In this document: positions 1 through 5,235 of the stretch, one piece after another
Layout of the letters: the number at the start of each line of letters is the position of its first letter
How positions within the stretch are numbered: position 1 is the stretch's first letter
Assembly: GCA_030626265.1 (NCBI GenBank)
Contig: DAOUPF010000020.1
Span: 1-10,328 of the forward strand
Direction of reading: 5' to 3'
Source of the DNA: Sulfurovum sp.
GTDB lineage: Bacteria; Campylobacterota; Campylobacteria; Campylobacterales; Sulfurovaceae
Length of the DNA stretch: 10,328 nucleotides
Program-made: the position numbers and the translations under genes
The notes under the pieces: generated by a model
What the model saw: only the letters and a program-made list of their open reading frames with translations
Database searches by the model: none
What the model was told of the DNA's origin: nothing

Positions 1-38
1 CCTTGACCAGCACGAGAGTGCCATCTGATTTCTGTCAT
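1..38 (-). CDS. porC: Pyruvate:ferredoxin/flavodoxin oxidoreductase gamma subunit, N-terminal fragment
   Basis: Only the first 12 codons and part of the thirteenth are in the window; the gene continues past the left edge. The visible peptide MTEIRWHSRAGQG matches the typical start of the gamma subunit of pyruvate:acceptor oxidoreductase, where an (I/V)RWH(S/A)RAGQG stretch begins the Rossmann-like domain. The 2-oxoglutarate enzyme subunit usually starts differently, so pyruvate is the likelier substrate. The start is set by an AGGAGA ribosome-binding site at 43-48, just upstream of the ATG at 36-38. The enzyme makes acetyl-CoA from pyruvate or runs in reverse for carbon fixation, passing electrons to flavodoxin or ferredoxin. 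fqrB at 7021 belongs to the same electron circuit. The family call rests on 13 residues only. Confidence 0.6.
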   Translation of the reverse strand, partial: MTEIRWHSRAGQ

Positions 39-60
39 ATTATCTCCTAAGTAAATATAT

Positions 61-125
61 TTTATCCAAAATATCAAACCAACATCATCAGTTTGTTTGA
101 TGATTATGCTATTTTTTTGGATAAA
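61..125. promoter_or_regulatory. Nested inverted repeat upstream of porC
   Basis: An 11-bp perfect inverted repeat (TTTATCCAAAA at 61-71 and its complement at 115-125) encloses a second perfect 7-bp inverted repeat (ATCATCA at 84-90 and TGATGAT at 98-104, 7-nt loop). It lies in the 144-bp gap between the minus-strand phosphatase and porC, about 23 bp before the porC start. It could be an operator or promoter-proximal RNA structure for the por genes, or a terminator for the phosphatase. There is no clear T-run directly after it on the minus strand, so a control element is at least as likely. The repeat is seen directly; the function is inferred. Confidence 0.4.
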
Positions 126-182
126 TGGTGAAGCTATTGTAGTAGTAGCTCTCTTAATGTGTGTTTAAAAAAGTCTACTCTG

Positions 183-827
183 TTACTGTGCTACTATGTA
201 CTGTACTGCCTCATACGAATTTGGGCTAATTCTGTCTGTACATTTTGCTAATAATCCATGACTACCGTATCCACATAAAACTGCCATTTTATCAATACCT
301 GCCCCAGTTGCAGAATCCATGTCCATACAGGTATCACCTATCATCCAAATACCTGATGTCACCTTTGGTAACTGTGATAATGCTTTTTCTATAGGTTCAG
401 CATGAGGCTTAGGATTTACTACATCTTCTCTACCTATCAGGACATCAAAATAGCTCATCAAACCCATATGCTCCAATAGCTCTACAGAGTATCGTGCTGT
501 CTTTGTAGTCACTACTCCCAATATAGCATGCTTATATGCTAACTCCACTGCCTCTCTAGCTTGAGGTAGCAGTAGAGTTTTTGCACAAGAGATAGAACGA
601 TAGTGTTTTTTATATGCTTGGATATGAGCATCTATCTCTGAGTTTTCTACTCCAAGTGTTGAGAACATATCATCTAGTGGATGCCCTATCTCTGCGGTTA
701 TCAACTCATCAGCTGGAATATCCTCACCAAAGCTCTTATATGCAACTCCAAAGCTCTCCAAAATAGCCTCCGTAGAGTCTATCAGCGTTCCATCTAAATC
801 AAATAGTATTATTTTCTCTTTTTTCAT
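183..827 (-). CDS. HAD-superfamily phosphatase, phosphoglycolate-phosphatase (Gph)-like
   Basis: This 214-residue cytoplasmic protein has all four haloacid-dehalogenase motifs. Motif I is DLDGT at residues 10-14, with the nucleophile D10 and acid D12. Motif II is the Thr in VVTTKT (about 106-110). Motif III is the Lys in NPKPHAEP (140). Motif IV is GDTCMDMDSA (164-173), with metal-binding aspartates. A helical cap lies between motifs I and II (about 18-85). Length and cap type fit the Gph/PGMB-like subfamily, which dephosphorylates small phospho-compounds such as 2-phosphoglycolate. The substrate cannot be read from the sequence. No strong ribosome-binding site precedes the ATG, but MKKEKIILFDLDGT is the normal family start. 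It is transcribed away from sqr and towards porC, with a 144-bp structured gap, so it may or may not share a transcript with por. Confidence 0.85.
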   Translation of the reverse strand: MKKEKIILFDLDGTLIDSTEAILESFGVAYKSFGEDIPADELITAEIGHPLDDMFSTLGVENSEIDAHIQAYKKHYRSISCAKTLLLPQAREAVELAYKHAILGVVTTKTARYSVELLEHMGLMSYFDVLIGREDVVNPKPHAEPIEKALSQLPKVTSGIWMIGDTCMDMDSATGAGIDKMAVLCGYGSHGLLAKCTDRISPNSYEAVQYIVAQ

Positions 828-921
828 ATTGGGATTGTATCACAAGATACTATATTTATAAAGAATAGTCTCATAAGTTATAGACATATGATAAATAATA
901 TGAAAGTATATTTATCATTTA

Positions 922-938
922 ATTCAACAAAATTGAAT
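922..938. promoter_or_regulatory. Dyad ATTCAA-N5-TTGAAT in the HAD/sqr divergent region
   Basis: Two perfect 6-bp arms (922-927 and 933-938) are separated by five bases in the 223-bp intergenic region between the divergent phosphatase and sqr genes. The size and symmetry fit a dimeric repressor operator. The ATTC/GAAT outer half-sites recall, from memory, those described for the sulfide-sensing ArsR-family regulators SqrR/BigR, but here the spacing between them is nine bases rather than eight. No regulator gene for such a site is in the window. Confidence 0.3.
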
Positions 939-950
939 AAAAAGTAACAC

Positions 951-970
951 TATTATAAATATTTATAATA
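951..970. promoter_or_regulatory. Perfect 20-bp palindrome carrying TATAAT on both strands, upstream of sqr
   Basis: TATTATAAAT at 951-960 is followed without a spacer by its exact reverse complement at 961-970. Because of the symmetry, a consensus -10 hexamer TATAAT is present on the plus strand (964-969) and on the minus strand (957-952). It could serve as a bidirectional promoter for sqr (leader of about 75 nt) and for the phosphatase (leader of about 115 nt), or as an operator, or both. No good -35 hexamer is evident on either side, which is common in Campylobacterota. The palindrome is certain; its role is inferred. Confidence 0.45.
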
Positions 971-1050
971 TATTATCAGAGTTTTTAATTAACCTTTAAT
1001 ACTTTTTCTCCTAAACTATTAATAACTCAATTATTTAAAAAAGGATAGCT

Positions 1051-2517
1051 ATGGCACGATTAGTAATCATGGGGGGAGGTGTCGCTGGACATACTGCCGC
1101 ATCATTTGCAAGAAAATGGCTTGGAAAAGAGCACGAAGTAGTAGTGGTCACTCCAAACTCACAATGGAACTGGATTCCATCTAACATCTGGGTAGGTGTT
1201 GGTGGAATGAAGAAGAAGGAAGTAATATTCCCTCTAGCTCCTGTTTATAAAAAAGTAGGTATTGACTACAGACAAGCAAAAGCAGTCTCTATCAATCCTG
1301 AGGGGAAAGATGGTTCTGATGATGCTTTTATCACTATAGAGTACACAGGTCAAGACAAAGAGGGTCAAAGTGAAGAGCTAACATATGATTACCTCATCAA
1401 CTCAACAGGACCAAAACTAAACTTTGGTGCTACTGAGGGTCTAGGTATCGGTACTGAGATGGGCACACATACTGTATCTGTATGTACTGCTGACCATGCA
1501 GAGCATGCAAACCATGAACTCCAAGCCTGTATAGCGAAGATGAGAGCTGGAGAGCGACAGACTTTCCTCATAGGTACTGGACATGGTATGTGTACTTGTC
1601 AAGGTGCTGCATTTGAGTATATCTTCAACATCGAGCACACTCTCAAAGCTGAAGGTGTAAGAGATATGGCAGACATCATCTTTATCACCAATGAGTCATT
1701 CTTGGGTGATTTTGGTATGGGTGGTATACACTTTAGTATGGGTGGATATGCAACTTCTAGTAAAGTATTTGCAGAGTCACTATATGCTGAGAGAGGTATG
1801 GACTGGATACTAGGAGCTCATGTCAACAAAGTCGAAGAAGGCAAAGTAACATATGAATCTCTAGATGGAGAGATAGATGAGCAAGAGTTTGACTTTGCTA
1901 TGCTTATACCTCCATTTGCAGGTGTTGGGATCAAAGCATATGCAAAAGATGGCTCTGACATCACAGATACTATCTTCGCACCAAATGGCTTTATGAAAGT
2001 TGATGCTAACTATAATGCTGGAGCATATGAGAATTGGAAACCATCTGACTGGCCAAGAACTCTACAAAACCAAGACTATAAAAATATATTTGCGGCAGGA
2101 ATTGCATTTGCACCTCCTCATACTATATCCAAGCCTATGAGTTCACCAAATGGAACTCCTATCAACCCAACGCCACCTAGAACAGGAATGCCAAGTGCTA
2201 TGATGGGTAAGGCAGTTGCAGGCTCTATTTGTGATATGATCAAAGGTGCTCCAGAGCCTACACATACAGCCTCTATGGCAGAGATGGGTGCAGCATGTGT
2301 TGCATCTGCAGGTAAAGGGCTATTCTCTGGAACTGCAGCTGCGATGACTGTATATCCTATCATCCCTGACTTTGAGAAGTACCCAGGAACTGGTCGTGAC
2401 CTCAATGGTACGACTGGCGAGCTAGGTCTTGCAGCACACTGGATCAAGCATATCTTGCACTTTGGTTTCCTATGGAAAGCCAAGCTCAAGCCAGGCTGGA
2501 CTCTAATACCAGAGTAA
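1051..2517 (+). CDS. sqr: Sulfide:quinone oxidoreductase-type FAD flavoprotein (long form)
   Basis: This 488-residue two-dinucleotide-binding-domain flavoprotein probably oxidises sulfide to sulfane sulfur and reduces membrane quinone. The FAD-binding GGGVAG is at residues 8-13, and the ATG-like STGPKLNFG at 118-126. The SQR hallmark SVCTADHAEHA carries C145, which aligns with Cys128 of the Acidithiobacillus enzyme (alignment from memory). C181/C183 in GMCTCQGAAFEY correspond to Cys160. In the C-terminal region the Cys356 position appears to be S408, with C416 eight residues later (AEMGAACVASAG). The tail HWIKHILHFGFLWKAKLKPGW is amphipathic and suits monotopic membrane attachment. An AAGGA site at 1041-1045 fixes the start. 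A 54-residue ORF follows in the same transcription unit. The subtype among SQR types III-VI is not certain, and a relative with another thiol or persulfide substrate remains possible. Confidence 0.85.
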   Translation: MARLVIMGGGVAGHTAASFARKWLGKEHEVVVVTPNSQWNWIPSNIWVGVGGMKKKEVIFPLAPVYKKVGIDYRQAKAVSINPEGKDGSDDAFITIEYTGQDKEGQSEELTYDYLINSTGPKLNFGATEGLGIGTEMGTHTVSVCTADHAEHANHELQACIAKMRAGERQTFLIGTGHGMCTCQGAAFEYIFNIEHTLKAEGVRDMADIIFITNESFLGDFGMGGIHFSMGGYATSSKVFAESLYAERGMDWILGAHVNKVEEGKVTYESLDGEIDEQEFDFAMLIPPFAGVGIKAYAKDGSDITDTIFAPNGFMKVDANYNAGAYENWKPSDWPRTLQNQDYKNIFAAGIAFAPPHTISKPMSSPNGTPINPTPPRTGMPSAMMGKAVAGSICDMIKGAPEPTHTASMAEMGAACVASAGKGLFSGTAAAMTVYPIIPDFEKYPGTGRDLNGTTGELGLAAHWIKHILHFGFLWKAKLKPGWTLIPE

Positions 2518-2534
2518 AAATAAACCATACATGT

Positions 2535-2554
2535 GCAGAGTTAGCTTACTCTGC
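2535..2554 (+). promoter_or_regulatory. Intercistronic hairpin between sqr and the small ORF
   Basis: GCAGAGT (2535-2541) and ACTCTGC (2548-2554) form a perfect 7-bp stem with a 6-nt loop, 17 bases after the sqr stop codon. It is followed by an A-rich tract rather than a T-run, so it is not a standard intrinsic terminator. An mRNA-stabilising, processing or partial-attenuation role between the two cistrons is plausible. Confidence 0.35.
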
Positions 2555-2587
2555 TATAAAAAATAGAATTGTAATAAAGGAAATAAA

Positions 2588-2752
2588 ATGTCTAAACATC
2601 TAAATCATATCGAACCATATAGTCCACAGTTTGGAACAATGGTACCAATGGGGTTTCAAAAATTCTTGAGAACTTGTGTTCTTTGGCAAATAGTTAGATT
2701 TGTAGCTATCAATATCAGAATGACTATACTCATTCTAAAGTCACACCACTAA
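2588..2752 (+). CDS. 54-residue membrane-active small protein downstream of sqr
   Basis: This short ORF has a good AAAGGA site at 2577-2582 and an ATG at 2588, and ends with TAA. The N-terminal half is polar and begins MSKHLNHIEPYSPQFG. From about residue 21 the protein becomes hydrophobic and amphipathic: MGFQKFLRTC, VLWQIVRFVA, INIRMTILIL. R28, R37 and R44 are spaced along it, and the end is KSHH. This pattern fits a peripheral or single-pass inner-membrane peptide with positive charges at the lipid surface. It has one Cys (C30). It starts 70 nt after sqr and is followed by a strong hairpin, so the two genes probably form one operon. I do not recognise a named family. A role as an SQR membrane anchor or partner, or in handling polysulfide at the membrane, is inference from position only. 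Confidence 0.7.
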   Translation: MSKHLNHIEPYSPQFGTMVPMGFQKFLRTCVLWQIVRFVAINIRMTILILKSHH

Positions 2753-2767
2753 GATAAATAATCTACC

Positions 2768-2792
2768 ATTTCCAAGCTATTTGCTTGGAAAT
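2768..2792 (+). terminator. Strong hairpin ending the sqr operon
   Basis: A perfect 10-bp stem, ATTTCCAAGC (2768-2777) with GCTTGGAAAT (2783-2792), and a 5-nt loop lie 15 bases after the small ORF stop. The bases that follow are AT-rich but not a clean T-run. It is likely the terminator or 3' stabiliser of the sqr transcript, before the next gene's own leader. Confidence 0.5.
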
Positions 2793-2874
2793 ATGTATAT
2801 AAGAGTTTATTATTATAGGTAACTTCTTTTATACATTCTCACTCTATTTCTATTACAATATCAAGAGGCAATAC

Positions 2875-3693
2875 ATGATAAAAGAGCTCATACTGTACCC
2901 TGACGAACGCATCAATATCGCATCTGCAGATGTGCGACACTTTGATGATGAACTTTTCACACTCATTAATGATATGAAAGATACTATAGAGTTCCACCAT
3001 GCAGATGGCTTAGCTGCTATTCAAGTAGCAATCCCTCTATCTCTTGTTGTTGCCAAGGATTCCGATGGAGAATGGCATGAATTTATCAATCCACGCATAC
3101 TCAGAGTCAAAGGAAAAGCAACATCCATAGAGACCTCTCTATATCTACCCCATATAGAAGAGGAGATACCAAGACACGAACATATAAACTTCATATACCA
3201 AGACCGCAATGGAGAGCAGCACTCTATGCAAGCTCATGGAGAATTTGGTTTTATGCTCCAGAGAAAATTTGACTATACTTTTGGTGGAACATTTGCCAAC
3301 AAACTAGATAGAAAAAGTAAAAAAAGAGTAGAAAATAGACTCTCAATCAATGGATCCAATGGAGAGTTTAATGCAAGTAGTAATATATCCAAAAGAGAGT
3401 ACTTTAAAAGTGTAATATCTAAACTACTTTTTTTTGAAGGTATTTTTCTCTTTACTCCTCTATTTAATATCAGTAAAGAGACTATGCAATCACTATACAG
3501 CTATAGTATATTTGCTACTATAGCATCACTGATACTCATAGTTGGATATCTAGTCTATGCCAAATACGAAGCTAGTAGAGTTATATCATGCACAGGATGT
3601 CAAGTGGTAAGTTTCACAGCTGTTGCTATCAAGTATTTTGTTATTACTATTATCCTTTTTACTGGAAGTTACTTTTTACTCAATACAGCATAA
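2875..3693 (+). CDS. Peptide-deformylase-like pseudoenzyme with C-terminal membrane domain
   Basis: Residues 1-145 follow the peptide deformylase fold from its typical start (MIKELILYPDERI), but every catalytic motif is altered. Motif 1 is DGLAAIQ (44-50), close to G-x-GLAAxQ. Motif 2, normally EGCLS, is ETSLY (86-90), so the metal-ligand Cys is Ser. Motif 3, normally QHExDH, is QRKFDY (129-134), so both His ligands and the catalytic Glu are lost. The protein therefore should not bind the Fe/Zn centre or deformylate. A basic linker (145-175) leads to about three hydrophobic segments (about 184-199, 211-229 and 247-268), with a CTGC pair at 239-242 between the second and third. An AAGAGG ribosome-binding site at 2863-2868 fixes the start. 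It stands 37 nt before the NtrC-like gene. It may bind N-terminal peptides or nascent chains at the membrane, but that is speculation. Confidence 0.75.
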   Translation: MIKELILYPDERINIASADVRHFDDELFTLINDMKDTIEFHHADGLAAIQVAIPLSLVVAKDSDGEWHEFINPRILRVKGKATSIETSLYLPHIEEEIPRHEHINFIYQDRNGEQHSMQAHGEFGFMLQRKFDYTFGGTFANKLDRKSKKRVENRLSINGSNGEFNASSNISKREYFKSVISKLLFFEGIFLFTPLFNISKETMQSLYSYSIFATIASLILIVGYLVYAKYEASRVISCTGCQVVSFTAVAIKYFVITIILFTGSYFLLNTA

Positions 3694-3718
3694 AGGGAAC
3701 TTCTAACAATAGGTAAGT

Positions 3719-3724
3719 TATAAT
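3719..3724 (+). promoter_or_regulatory. Candidate -10 box for a leaderless transcript of the NtrC-like gene
   Basis: A perfect TATAAT ends six bases before the ATG at 3731. Transcription would therefore start at, or within a base or two of, the start codon. No Shine-Dalgarno sequence stands between 3713 and 3730, and an in-frame stop at 3710-3712 rules out a longer protein. This fits leaderless translation. The alternative is read-through from the upstream gene with weak initiation. Confidence 0.4.
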
Positions 3725-3730
3725 CTATTT

Positions 3731-4468
3731 ATGAAACCTGTACAATTTTTAAGCAACTCATCTCAAGTAGAGAGTATCATCAAGGGATTAGCTCTTAGCA
3801 AATCACTCATCGTCTCTTCTATACTTGTAGGAGAGCCATATACTGGGAAGAAAAGTCTAGTACAAAGTATATTTCCAAAAGCTATCTTCATTGATGGTAA
3901 TGATAAAGATGGTTTAGATATCGCTCTAGATATTCACGATGAGATTATTATTTACAACTTTGAGGCTATAGTCAATATCAGTACATTGAATTTCACAAAC
4001 AAGAGAGTCATTGCCATCTCAGACTCAACAACAAATACTACAGCCATAGAAGAGAAGTTTGCTTTCATCTATCACATGCCTACTCTCTCGCAAAGACCTG
4101 AGGATATACCACTGCTCATCGAGCACTTCTCTGCAACTATAAAAAGTGAATTGTTGATGGATACATACAAAAAGATAGATATAAAGGCTATCGAACTAGA
4201 TGAAAATATCAAATCTCTAAAAGCATCCATATATAAACAGCTCATAACTGCAAATCTAAATAGCAATGAGATAGAGAATATACTTTTTCAGTACCTATCT
4301 CCACGAATAGATGGCAACAATGCCTACCGAGAATATTTGGGCATTTTTGAACGACCTCTCATCCGTGCAGGGCTCAAGAAATTCAAATCCCAGCTCAAAC
4401 TAGCCTCCATACTTGGACTAAATAGAAACACCCTAAGAAAGAAGATTCATGAACATAGTATCGACTGA
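3731..4468 (+). CDS. Degenerate NtrC-type (bEBP-like) protein with Fis-family helix-turn-helix
   Basis: This 245-residue protein looks like a shortened sigma-54 activator without a receiver domain. A Walker A loop, GEPYTGKK, is at residues 34-41. The Walker B position reads EIIIYNFEAI (71-80), lacking the usual acidic DE pair. I find no GAFTGA loop for contacting sigma-54. The stretch MPTLSQRPEDIPLLIEHFS (116-134) is the conserved L-x-x-RxEDIPLL-x-x-HF segment of NtrC proteins. The C-terminus is a Fis-type DNA-binding domain: QLKLASILGLNRNTLRKKIH, 221-240. It probably binds DNA but should not open sigma-54 promoters by the normal ATPase mechanism; an anti-activator or repressor role is possible. 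The next gene overlaps its end by 20 nt and is NtrB-like, and amtB-glnK follow, so nitrogen control is a reasonable guess. Confidence 0.75.
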   Translation: MKPVQFLSNSSQVESIIKGLALSKSLIVSSILVGEPYTGKKSLVQSIFPKAIFIDGNDKDGLDIALDIHDEIIIYNFEAIVNISTLNFTNKRVIAISDSTTNTTAIEEKFAFIYHMPTLSQRPEDIPLLIEHFSATIKSELLMDTYKKIDIKAIELDENIKSLKASIYKQLITANLNSNEIENILFQYLSPRIDGNNAYREYLGIFERPLIRAGLKKFKSQLKLASILGLNRNTLRKKIHEHSID

Positions 4469-5150
4469 TTTTAAATTCTTCATAGAGTATGATAGCAATC
4501 CCTTTATACTGTTTTCCAATGAGGGTGCAGTTTTATACCTCAACAAGAGTGCAGAACTCCTCATGGGTATACATATAGAGAGAAAGATTTTTGATTTTGC
4601 ACTCTCTTATGCTCCCAAAAGTTTTGGTCACAAAAATACTCTACTAGAACTCTCATTAGGCTTATTTGACTTTTATGGAATAAATGTTCTTTATAACAAT
4701 GATGATGAGATAGGTATTCACTTATATACTAGACCTAGAGGCAAGATTACATATGAAGTCAAATTAGAGGGATACAGTAAAACTGATATCAATCTACTAC
4801 TACAGGCAAATATAGAGCTTTTCAATATACAGTACAGCGGGAAATTGTACCTACTAGCAGATTATGAGATACCAGAATTACTGATACATCAAAATAGATT
4901 TTCACTACTACTACGAAAGATTTTTGAGCTATTTGAAGACTCTGATTCACTAAGTGTCAGCCTAAAGATAAAGATAGGCTCCATGATTGTTGTCGAAGAG
5001 AAAAAGTATCCCATAGTTATACTAGAACTTCAAGGTAGCAAAAGAGTCACTTCCTCTGATATGAATATAAAAGAGTCTGCTTCTGATATCCATATAGATT
5101 TACACTTCAAGGATAACGCTATTACTCTGGAAATCCCTGCCATATTATAA
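4449..5150 (+). CDS. Degenerate NtrB-like PAS-domain sensor protein lacking kinase motifs
   Basis: Of 233 residues, the first part is a PAS domain (about 10-60), with the characteristic NPFILFSNEGAVLYLNKSAE at 17-36. The remainder resembles the shell of a histidine kinase: a helical stretch (about 112-127), a segment like the ATPase N-box helix (RFSLLLRKIFELFEDSDSLSV, 150-170, no N-box Asn), and a final strand NAITLEIPAI as at the end of HATPase domains. No phospho-acceptor H-box and no G-boxes are visible, so ATP-dependent phosphorylation is unlikely. The ATG overlaps the NtrC-like gene by 20 nt, which implies translational coupling and suggests the two products act together. amtB starts 85 bp downstream. 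The kinase-like origin is an inference from motif shape and gene order; the PAS call is firmer. Confidence 0.6.
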   Translation: MNIVSTDFKFFIEYDSNPFILFSNEGAVLYLNKSAELLMGIHIERKIFDFALSYAPKSFGHKNTLLELSLGLFDFYGINVLYNNDDEIGIHLYTRPRGKITYEVKLEGYSKTDINLLLQANIELFNIQYSGKLYLLADYEIPELLIHQNRFSLLLRKIFELFEDSDSLSVSLKIKIGSMIVVEEKKYPIVILELQGSKRVTSSDMNIKESASDIHIDLHFKDNAITLEIPAIL

Positions 5151-5178
5151 CTGCCTATTTTTTGTACAACTAATATCC

Positions 5179-5215
5179 TATTGAGTCATAATATTGAGAT
5201 ATACTTCACTATAAT
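5179..5215 (+). promoter_or_regulatory. amtB promoter: TATAAT -10 with upstream TATTGAG direct repeat
   Basis: A consensus TATAAT at 5210-5215 would start transcription near 5222, leaving a very short leader with the AAAGGG ribosome-binding site (5223-5228). Upstream, TATTGAG occurs twice (5179-5185 and 5192-5198) with a 13-bp period, roughly -43 to -24. This suits a tandem-half-site regulator, possibly the NtrC-like protein encoded just upstream. No sigma-54 -24/-12 element (GG-N10-GC) is visible in the 85-bp gap. Confidence 0.45.
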
Positions 5216-5235
5216 TTAAAACAAAGGGTAATTGT

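Noticed and set aside
1389..1638. Two overlapping minus-strand ORFs within sqr
   Set aside because: Both lie inside a strongly supported gene, show no family pattern and have no ribosome-binding site; shadow frames.
5151..5235. Sigma-54 promoter for amtB
   Set aside because: No GG-N10-GC pair is present in the gap; the only GG is in the ribosome-binding site.
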